Assembly (NCBI GenBank): GCA_023395755.1
Contig: JAEWYG010000009.1
Coordinates: 1-9,209, forward strand
Source: Actinomycetes bacterium
GTDB lineage: Bacteria; Actinomycetota; Coriobacteriia; Coriobacteriales; Eggerthellaceae
Reading direction: 5' to 3'
Length of the DNA: 9,209 nucleotides
Position numbers and translations under genes: made by a program. Below, piece by piece: positions 1 through 5,730 of the stretch. Below the pieces are notes generated by a model. It was not told the DNA's origin. It did no database searches and worked only from the letters and a program-made list of their open reading frames with translations. Position 1 is the stretch's first letter. Every line of letters begins with the position of its first letter.

Positions 1-1647
1 TGCTTTACGCGTGGTCAGAAGGTGGAGTTTTCCATCAATACATCGGGCATCTCGCAGGCCTTCACCATTATGATGGCGCTTGCTGGTAACTTTGATACTA
101 AGGGTGGTCAGAATATTGGTCGTGAGCCTGCCACTGGCTACGACTCGTTCATGTTCGACGTGGTGCCAAACCAAGCAGGTCGCATGGGAAAGCGCCGCAA
201 GGAAACGGCCATGAATATCAAGAAGCTTTCCGTGTGTCAAAACACCGGTTATCAAGACATTCTTGTGGCCGACGATGCCACCGGAGAGTTAAAACAGACC
301 AAGCAGAATTCCGGCGGTCAGGTTATTTACGGTCAGCAAGGTGGCTTCGGTGCAGCTACTACGAAGGCTATGGCGAAGGGTGATCCTTTCCAGATTTATG
401 GTTACTGGCAGCAAACCAGTGAGCCTATTCTTTCTATTGAGGGAGGTCACGAGATTGCCGAAGGCTTCAAAAACCTTGACTTTTTTGTAAACGTAGACCT
501 CTACATGACTCCCTCGGGCGAGCTTGCCGATATTATCTTGCCGGCAGCACATCCTAATGAGGTTGACCGCGTAGAGTGGGCGCACTCGGGTCACGGTTAT
601 CCTACCAGCCACACCTACCTTATTCGTCAGCCGTTCCATGAGCCGCTGGGCGAATGTAAGGACGACATGGACATTTGCTTCGAATTTGCGAAGTACATGG
701 ACGTGGATATGTATTGGAAAGATAAGTATGAGTTCTTCGATTACATTGTGAAGGGCCCTGCTACTTTGCCGCCGCAGTTAAGCTGTGCGAACTTCGAGGA
801 ATTCCGTAAGCGTATTTCGGTTACGGGCGTGGAGATGTCTACGGTGAAGGGTGCGCCAAAGTACGAAACCGGGTTCATGCGCAAGACGAGCGACTTCCGT
901 CCTGGCTTCAATACGATGTTCCGTGGCAATAAGATGGGTGCGGTCTACCGCTTCCCCGGTACAAAGACGCCTGACGGTAAAGTAATTCCACCTCATCCGC
1001 AGTCGGACAACGGCAAGATGGAAATGTGGTCGGAAGATTTGCTGCTGTATGGCAATGGTCCGCTGCCTATGTATATCGAGCCACCTATTACGAAGTTGTC
1101 GCGTGAAGATTTGCTGGCTGATTATCCTTATACCCTTATTACGGGTGGTCGTTCCCATGCGTTCTTCCATACGGAGTACCGCAATAGTCCGTGGTTGCGC
1201 GAGGTGCATCTATTCCCAACGGTGGATATTAACCCGATTACTGCTGCCGAGTGTGGTATTAAGCAGGACGACTGGGTATACATCGAAACCTATGTGGACA
1301 AGATCAAGCAGCGCGCTCATCTAACGGAGGCTATCAAGCCCGGAATGATTCATGTTGAACATGACTGGTGGTTCCCCGAGCGTGAGGCGACCGACGATTT
1401 GCATGGTGCCTTTGACAGCAACTGCAATGTGCTGTTTGAGAACAACGGTCCTTACGATCCTGCTGTTGGTACCGACAATTTCGGTGGACTCTGCAAAGTA
1501 TATGTTGCTGAGGATGGAGCTCCGAAGAACATATGCATGAACGAAGAAGACCTGAAAATCTTCCTACCAATGCCCGCGGATAAGATTGCATCTGACGATC
1601 AGGTAGACGGCGTGAAGCAGGTTACCGTGAAGGGAGGTGTGGCGTAA
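1..1647 (+). CDS. Molybdopterin oxidoreductase catalytic subunit (DMSO reductase superfamily), 5'-partial
   Basis: The reading frame is open from base 1, so the gene starts upstream; 548 residues remain and roughly 200-250 are missing if the protein has a usual length of 750-850. The missing part would hold any Tat signal, the N-terminal [4Fe-4S] site and the molybdenum ligand, so these cannot be judged. Visible are the end of the central molybdopterin domain (SGELADIILPAAHPNEVDR, about residues 173-191) and the C-terminal dinucleotide-binding domain (about 375-540: TLITGGRSHAFFHTEYRN, then LREVHLFPTVDINP and HVEHDWWFPE). The last motifs recall the acetylene hydratase/catechol dehydroxylase side of the superfamily more than classical DmsA or TorA. 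It should reduce, or transform, an unknown substrate using electrons from the ferredoxin subunit encoded 1 nt downstream. Family is sure; substrate is not. Confidence 0.95.
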   Translation, partial: CFTRGQKVEFSINTSGISQAFTIMMALAGNFDTKGGQNIGREPATGYDSFMFDVVPNQAGRMGKRRKETAMNIKKLSVCQNTGYQDILVADDATGELKQTKQNSGGQVIYGQQGGFGAATTKAMAKGDPFQIYGYWQQTSEPILSIEGGHEIAEGFKNLDFFVNVDLYMTPSGELADIILPAAHPNEVDRVEWAHSGHGYPTSHTYLIRQPFHEPLGECKDDMDICFEFAKYMDVDMYWKDKYEFFDYIVKGPATLPPQLSCANFEEFRKRISVTGVEMSTVKGAPKYETGFMRKTSDFRPGFNTMFRGNKMGAVYRFPGTKTPDGKVIPPHPQSDNGKMEMWSEDLLLYGNGPLPMYIEPPITKLSREDLLADYPYTLITGGRSHAFFHTEYRNSPWLREVHLFPTVDINPITAAECGIKQDDWVYIETYVDKIKQRAHLTEAIKPGMIHVEHDWWFPEREATDDLHGAFDSNCNVLFENNGPYDPAVGTDNFGGLCKVYVAEDGAPKNICMNEEDLKIFLPMPADKIASDDQVDGVKQVTVKGGVA

Positions 1648-1648
1648 C

Positions 1649-2221
1649 ATGACGCGCAACATTATATCTGTCGACTTGGATAGCTGCATCGGGTGTCACT
1701 CCTGTGCTGTTGTGTGCAAGCAGGAAAACGGCGTAGGGCTGGGTACTTATTACAACAAGGTGCTTACTGTTGGTCCCTCTGGCACCTATCCCGATCTGGA
1801 AATGTACTATCTGCCGGTGGCATGTCAGCATTGCGATAATCCCGAATGCGTGCATGTATGTCCCACGGGCGCCAGCTACAAGCGCGAGGATGGCGTGGTG
1901 TTGGTTGATCATAGCAAGTGCATTGGCTGTCAGTACTGTGTTATGGCCTGCCCTTACGGTGTGCGAACCTACGACGAGGGTCGCGACAAAGGTGTTATCG
2001 AAAAATGTACAATGTGTGCTCATCTTATCGATAAAGGCGAGAAGCCAGTCTGCGTAAGGCACTGTCCCGGTCAAGCACGTCTTTTCGGCGATTTGGAAGA
2101 TCCGAATTCAGATGTGTCCAAGCTGCGGTCGTCCAAGACAACACACAAGCTTAAAGACGTGGGTAACCATCCGGGTGTTGACTATGCTTTGGATAAGTTC
2201 TCGTGGAAAGGGGACGAATAA
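1649..2221 (+). CDS. Four-cluster ferredoxin subunit (DmsB/NrfC/PsrB type)
   Basis: This 190-residue protein has four cysteine groups for four [4Fe-4S] clusters: C13/C16/C19/C23, C59/C62/C67/C71, C91/C94/C97/C101 and C120/C123/C135/C139. The order and spacing are those of the electron-transfer subunits of complex iron-sulfur molybdoenzymes. It should relay electrons between the DmsC-type anchor and the molybdenum subunit. It has no signal peptide, as expected of a subunit exported together with its catalytic partner. The start is ATG 1649, served by AGGGAGG at 1631-1637. An in-frame GTG at 1637 overlaps that ribosome-binding site and is unlikely. Only 1 nt separates it from the upstream stop, and its own stop overlaps the next start (TAATG), so translation is probably coupled. 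After the last cluster there is a charged tail of about 50 residues. Confidence 0.95.
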   Translation: MTRNIISVDLDSCIGCHSCAVVCKQENGVGLGTYYNKVLTVGPSGTYPDLEMYYLPVACQHCDNPECVHVCPTGASYKREDGVVLVDHSKCIGCQYCVMACPYGVRTYDEGRDKGVIEKCTMCAHLIDKGEKPVCVRHCPGQARLFGDLEDPNSDVSKLRSSKTTHKLKDVGNHPGVDYALDKFSWKGDE

Positions 2222-3099
2222 TGGAAATTCAATGGCCCCTTCTAATCTTTAGCGTGCTTCTCGGTGTCACATCAGGCTCCTTTGTGTTCCTCGAGGTGGG
2301 TGAACTGAAGAATAAATTCGCTGAAGTTCGTTTTATCGGTGCGCTTATTGCGCTGATCTGTTTGGCTGTGGGTGGCTGCGCCTCGGTATTCCACATGGGA
2401 CACCCCGAGCGTGCGACACATCTGCTGGGCAATTTGGGTTCCGGTTTGTCAATGGAACTGTTTGCCGTGGGTATTATGGGAATTGTCGCCATTGTATATG
2501 TAGTGCTGTCGCGCAAAGATTACCCCGGTGCACGTAAGGTGTTTGGTGTGATTGCGGCAGTGCTGGGTTTGGTGCTGCCGGTCGTAGCGGGTATGTCGTA
2601 CTTGATTGCTGCACGTCCCGCATGGAATAGCGCTGCTTTGCCGCTGATGTACTTAGGTGCCGGCCTGGCAATGGGCTCATTGCTTATGGCGGGCTTGGTA
2701 ATGCTGCGTGGCAATGCAAAGGAAGAAGGCGGCTTCGCGCTGCGCCTCGCCCTTGCCGGTGTAATTATCATGGCGATGACGGCGGTGGCGTACGTAATCT
2801 GGGTGGCAGTGGCTCCCTATCCTGCTCCGTCGCGCTCCATTGAACGTCTCATTTCAGGCGACCTAGCAGTAATGTTTTGGCTGGGTGTGGTGCTGGTTGG
2901 TTTGATTGCCCCTATTGCTCTTACGGCGCTTGCTTGTGTGCAGTCGACAAAAGGGGAGGGTTCTTCCGGTACGGCCGATCCGAAGAAGCTTGCAGCCTTC
3001 TTGTTTGTGGCGCTCGCTGGAACGGCAGTAGGAACCATCGTTCTGCGCGTGATTATGTATGCGCTTGGCACGAGTGTAGAGCAGTTTATTTATCACTGA
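2221..3099 (+). CDS. DmsC-type membrane anchor / menaquinol-oxidising subunit
   Basis: This 292-residue protein is very hydrophobic, with eight probable membrane helices (about residues 5-25, 38-57, 79-97, 105-130, 138-161, 175-197, 213-239 and 257-281), matching the length and topology of the DmsC family. The conserved stretch FHMGHPERA is present; its His58 aligns with E. coli DmsC His65, and Glu79 in LSME aligns with DmsC Glu87 with one gap. From memory, both E. coli residues matter for menaquinol binding. It should anchor the catalytic and ferredoxin subunits and take electrons from menaquinol. The start ATG 2221 overlaps the previous stop by one base and is preceded by AAGGGGA at 2208-2214 (6-nt spacing). 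An in-frame GTG at 2203 lacks a comparable site. Family assignment is firm. Confidence 0.93.
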   Translation: MEIQWPLLIFSVLLGVTSGSFVFLEVGELKNKFAEVRFIGALIALICLAVGGCASVFHMGHPERATHLLGNLGSGLSMELFAVGIMGIVAIVYVVLSRKDYPGARKVFGVIAAVLGLVLPVVAGMSYLIAARPAWNSAALPLMYLGAGLAMGSLLMAGLVMLRGNAKEEGGFALRLALAGVIIMAMTAVAYVIWVAVAPYPAPSRSIERLISGDLAVMFWLGVVLVGLIAPIALTALACVQSTKGEGSSGTADPKKLAAFLFVALAGTAVGTIVLRVIMYALGTSVEQFIYH

Positions 3100-3110
3100 T
3101 AACGCAGTTT

Positions 3111-3141
3111 TGGGTTGCGCCTGGTTCCTGGGCGCAACCCA
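3111..3141 (+). other. Strong hairpin after the anchor gene
   Basis: TGGGTTGCGCC (3111-3121) and GGCGCAACCCA (3131-3141) form a perfect 11-bp stem with a 9-nt loop, starting 12 nt after the upstream stop. No T-run follows, so it is not a standard intrinsic terminator. It may protect the 3' end of the three-subunit message after processing, or attenuate expression of the chaperone and the downstream ferredoxins. The structure is directly visible; the role is inferred. Confidence 0.7.
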
Positions 3142-3152
3142 GCTTCGACTGC

Positions 3153-3202
3153 CCTCCATACCCAAATGCCGACAACCCTCCCCAAGCGTTTGGGTATGAA
3201 GG
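3153..3202 (+). other. Second hairpin, in the chaperone gene leader
   Basis: CATACCCAAA (3157-3166) pairs with TTTGGGTATG (3189-3198). Three further pairs on the inside (one of them T-G) give a 13-bp stem with a 16-nt loop, and CCT/AGG pairs outside a single mismatch. It ends about 32 nt before the ATG at 3235. It could separate expression of the structural subunits from that of the maturation genes, as a processing site or attenuator. No T-run follows it. Confidence 0.6.
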
Positions 3203-3234
3203 ACGGTCGAGTTGCTAGAGAAAGAGAGACTATT

Positions 3235-3912
3235 ATGAGCGGAAGCATGCCTGCAGAATTGGCTGAAAATCTTATCAATTTTTGCGAGAATAGGGCTCGA
3301 GTTTACACGTTGCTGTCTCGCTGCTACGAGAGTGAACTGAGCGCTTCTTTCGCTGCCGAACTTGCGCAGGCAAATAGTATTGAGTCGGATGACGCGACGG
3401 TTGCGGCAGAATTCATCTTACTGCAGGAGGCGCTTGAGGGTTGCGATGAGGCGCGACTCGAACAGCTGGCCGTGGTGTTCAACCGTGCATTTTTCGGCAT
3501 GGGTCCGCGCACTGTTCAGAAAGCATTTCCGTATGAGTCGGTGTACACGAGCGAGGGCGGTCTTATGATGCAGGACGCCTATAGTGAAGTTTTGCAGGTG
3601 TATCGCAGTGCGAATTTTACGAAGAATCCCGACTTTACCGAACCCGAAGATCATGTGGCGGTAGAGCTAGCTTTTATGGCCCTTCTCTGTGAGCGCGCAG
3701 TTGAAGTGCTGCAAGGTGGCAATGAAGAAGCTGCGGAAAGGTCTTTAGTTGCGCAGCGTTCTTTCCTTCAGCAGCATCTACTGAACTGGATTGCGCCCTT
3801 TGCTCGTGATGTTCGCGCAGCTGCAGAAAATGGATTCTATGTGCATCTTGCTTCGTTTACTGAAGTGTATCTATGTGCCGATGAGCAGGCGCTGAGCGAG
3901 GTTCTCGACTAG
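3235..3912 (+). CDS. TorD/DmsD-family molybdoenzyme maturation chaperone
   Basis: This 225-residue, mostly helical, acidic cytoplasmic protein has the TorD-family hallmarks: FNRAFFGMGPRTV (82-94), FPYESVY (98-104), the EPEDH motif (136-140) followed by a helix, and HLLNWIAPFARDV (181-193). Members bind the Tat signal and core of a specific molybdoenzyme, help cofactor insertion and hold back export until folding is complete. Its client is probably the catalytic subunit encoded upstream. ATG 3235 was chosen because it lies behind the purine-rich GAGAAAGAGAG tract and the protein then begins at a normal family position. ATG 3196 is in frame but lies inside the 3' arm of a hairpin and would add 13 charged residues; ATG 3247 is another option. 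It follows the anchor gene by 135 nt, the only sizeable gap in the block. Confidence 0.92.
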   Translation: MSGSMPAELAENLINFCENRARVYTLLSRCYESELSASFAAELAQANSIESDDATVAAEFILLQEALEGCDEARLEQLAVVFNRAFFGMGPRTVQKAFPYESVYTSEGGLMMQDAYSEVLQVYRSANFTKNPDFTEPEDHVAVELAFMALLCERAVEVLQGGNEEAAERSLVAQRSFLQQHLLNWIAPFARDVRAAAENGFYVHLASFTEVYLCADEQALSEVLD

Positions 3913-3949
3913 CTTGCAAGAGGCGATGTGCAATGAGGAGATGGTGAAC

Positions 3950-4735
3950 GTGGGGGAAACAATAACCCGTCGCGGTTTTCTAGCGGCTGGGGTCATGGGT
4001 GCGGCAATGGTGGGTGTTGGCGGGTTTGGCTCTGTAACGAAGCAGGCAGATATTCCGTTTGTGAGGCCTCCAGGTACAGAATCGAATGCGAGTTTGGTTG
4101 CGGCATGCAATCGCTGCCAGCGCTGCTTGCAGGCGTGCCCCTACGGTATTGTTACGCCGGTTCCGCTGGCGGATAGCCTCGTAGGCTACGGTACACCAAT
4201 GTTAACGTTTCAGAACGGTTACTGCGACTTTTGCATGAAGTGTGTAGAGGCATGTCCTACCGGCGCTTTGTCTTTCGGGGGGCTGCTTGAGCGCGATTTG
4301 GGCGTGGCGGTTGTGGTAAAAGATGCGTGCGTGGCATGGGATTGGTCGGGCTGTACGGTATGCAAGGATGAGTGCCCGGTGGAAGGCGCTATTAGTCTTG
4401 ATGATCATGACCGTCCTGTGGTGAATGCCGATTTTTGCGACGGCTGTGGCCGCTGTGAGAAGGTATGTCCTTCCGCATCGCTGCGTGCCTACAATGCTGG
4501 TGTTGAGGCAAAAGGCATTGTTGTAGTTTCTCGGGCCAGTGCTGCAGGACAAGAAAGTGGCGCCATCTCTAGTGTAGAGCTGAGGGCGGGTCGCCGTGTT
4601 TTGGTACCTGCGCCGCGCGCCCCCCATTCGTTAGGTCAGCACCCCGATGGCCCCGAGGCGATGCGCGATGCGGGCGCCGTGCGTTCGCCGGTGACGGCAT
4701 CGAGCCAGAAGGGGGGTTCCTATGAAAACGCGTAA
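3950..4735 (+). CDS. NapG-like Tat-exported ferredoxin with four [4Fe-4S] sites
   Basis: About 261 residues. The N-terminus has a twin-arginine signal (TRRGFLAAG, residues 6-14) followed by a Gly/Ala-rich hydrophobic stretch. Four cysteine groups follow: C53/C56/C59/C63, C92/C95/C98/C102, C127/C135/C138/C142 and C163/C166/C169/C173. The third, with its wide first gap and WDWSGC segment, is typical of NapG/MauM-type ferredoxins. In Nap systems NapG works outside the membrane with NapH to pass quinol electrons to a reductase; the NapH-like gene follows here and overlaps by 14 nt. GTG 3950 is preferred because GAGGAG (3935-3940) lies 9 nt before it; ATG 3941, ATG 3926 and TTG 3914 are in frame but poorly spaced from a ribosome-binding site. 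Oddly, about 65 residues of Arg/Pro/Ala/Ser-rich tail follow the last cluster, in a more G+C-rich stretch. Confidence 0.9.
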   Translation: MGETITRRGFLAAGVMGAAMVGVGGFGSVTKQADIPFVRPPGTESNASLVAACNRCQRCLQACPYGIVTPVPLADSLVGYGTPMLTFQNGYCDFCMKCVEACPTGALSFGGLLERDLGVAVVVKDACVAWDWSGCTVCKDECPVEGAISLDDHDRPVVNADFCDGCGRCEKVCPSASLRAYNAGVEAKGIVVVSRASAAGQESGAISSVELRAGRRVLVPAPRAPHSLGQHPDGPEAMRDAGAVRSPVTASSQKGGSYENA

Positions 4736-5600
4736 ACGTGTCGTGCGTATATTGGTTGCGTTGGGCGTGCTGGTGCTAGCGGTAGCTTCAGCACACTTTG
4801 AGGGGGCCTTGCCTGTCGCTACGCTTTGCGTGGCCTGTCCGGTTGGTTTCTCTCAGGTTGCTGTGGCATCGGGAACTATTCCGTGGCATCTGCTTCCGGG
4901 CATGCTTGCGGTGCTTGCTATTGTATTTTTGCTTGGGAGAGTGTTTTGCTCGTGGGTGTGTCCTACGCAAATGCTGAAGAACATTTTCGGTGGACGTGCG
5001 CCTCGCGGCATCCTTGGACGCAGCGGCCAAGCTGTCGAAAAGAAAGATTTTGAACCTCCCCGAACTTGCTCAACCTGCGGAAGTACAGGCAGTCTGAAAA
5101 CTCAAGGCGTGGTGCTGGTGGTATTGCTGGTGGTGTCCTTTATCGTGAAGTTTCCGGTATTTTGTCTGTTTTGCCCCATTGGTTTGGTGTTTGGCACACT
5201 TTGGGCGTTGAACCGTGTGTTTGTGCTGCTGCAGCCAGGTTGGGAACTGGTTGTTTTTCCTCTCATGCTCATAGCTGAACTCTTTTTGTTCAAGAAGTGG
5301 TGCGCCGCCATTTGTCCCCTTGGATTCTTCTTCGGACTTATGGCCAAAGCTCGCACCAAGCTTGGTTTTGGTATGCGCCCTCGTGCAGACTGTACCACTT
5401 GCATAGCTTCTGAGGGCTGTCGCACCTGCTCGACAGTATGTCCTGAAAATATTGAGGTATCTACCAATAACAACGAGGTTATTTTGCAAGATTGCTCGCT
5501 GTGCGGTGACTGTACTGAGAACTGCCCAACGAAAGCTATTAAACTAACATTGAGACGAGAATCTTCTAAGGCGATCGAAGAGACCGCCAAACGCGTTTAA
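4722..5600 (+). CDS. NapH-like membrane polyferredoxin (quinol dehydrogenase component)
   Basis: This 292-residue membrane protein has about four hydrophobic spans (roughly 8-25, 59-77, 129-158 and 174-190). It carries the cysteine pairs of the NapH/NosR/RdxA group: C36/C39-P, C76/C80-P, C148/C151-P and C194/C198-P, the last as CAAICPLGFFFG. C-terminal ferredoxin motifs are C224/C227/C233/C236/C240 and CSLCGDCTENCP (258-269), enough for two [4Fe-4S] clusters. An extra C116/C119 pair sits in the soluble loop. With the NapG-like protein it should oxidise menaquinol and move electrons outward across the membrane. ATG 4722 has AAGGGGGG at 4709-4716, 5 nt away, and overlaps the previous gene by 14 nt, so the pair is probably translated together. 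It is the last gene before a terminator. The electron acceptor is unknown. Confidence 0.92.
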   Translation: MKTRKRVVRILVALGVLVLAVASAHFEGALPVATLCVACPVGFSQVAVASGTIPWHLLPGMLAVLAIVFLLGRVFCSWVCPTQMLKNIFGGRAPRGILGRSGQAVEKKDFEPPRTCSTCGSTGSLKTQGVVLVVLLVVSFIVKFPVFCLFCPIGLVFGTLWALNRVFVLLQPGWELVVFPLMLIAELFLFKKWCAAICPLGFFFGLMAKARTKLGFGMRPRADCTTCIASEGCRTCSTVCPENIEVSTNNNEVILQDCSLCGDCTENCPTKAIKLTLRRESSKAIEETAKRV

Positions 5601-5629
5601 TGCTCGCAGGCAGAAAGAGAGGAACCCGA

Positions 5630-5676
5630 ATACAAAACTCCCCTCTCAAGGTAATCTTTAGAGGGGAGTTTTGTAT
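5630..5676. terminator. Bidirectional intrinsic terminator between convergent genes
   Basis: A 17-bp perfect stem pairs 5630-5646 (ATACAAAACTCCCCTCT) with 5660-5676. The loop is 13 nt, and AAG/CTT inside it can add three pairs. Read on the plus strand the stem ends GGGGAGTTTTGTAT, and on the minus strand it ends the same way because the arms are complementary. It therefore suits both the NapH-like gene ending at 5600 and the flavoprotein gene ending at 5731. Confidence 0.85.
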
Positions 5677-5680
5677 ATGT

Positions 5681-5713
5681 GGTGCCCTCTTGGGGAAGGA
5701 GGGAAAGGGCACC
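5681..5713 (-). other. Hairpin just after the flavoprotein stop codon
   Basis: GGTGCCCT (5681-5688) pairs with AGGGCACC (5706-5713), an 8-bp stem with a 17-nt purine-rich loop. On the minus strand it lies between the flavoprotein stop and the main terminator, so it may stabilise the 3' end of that message. It has no T-run of its own. Confidence 0.5.
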
Positions 5714-5730
5714 TTGGGGGTTGTGCCAGC

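Noticed and set aside
3111..3141. Intrinsic terminator after the anchor gene
   Set aside because: The stem is strong but no T-run follows on either strand, and the downstream genes belong functionally to the same block, so it is listed as a hairpin only.
3115..3234. In-frame extension of the chaperone gene into the hairpin region
   Set aside because: It would place coding sequence in both hairpins, has no ribosome-binding site and adds residues not typical of the TorD family.
5102..5590. Long minus-strand open frame opposite the NapH-like gene
   Set aside because: It is a shadow of a clearly coding plus-strand gene, rich in Ser/Gln/Thr with no recognisable domain and no ribosome-binding site.
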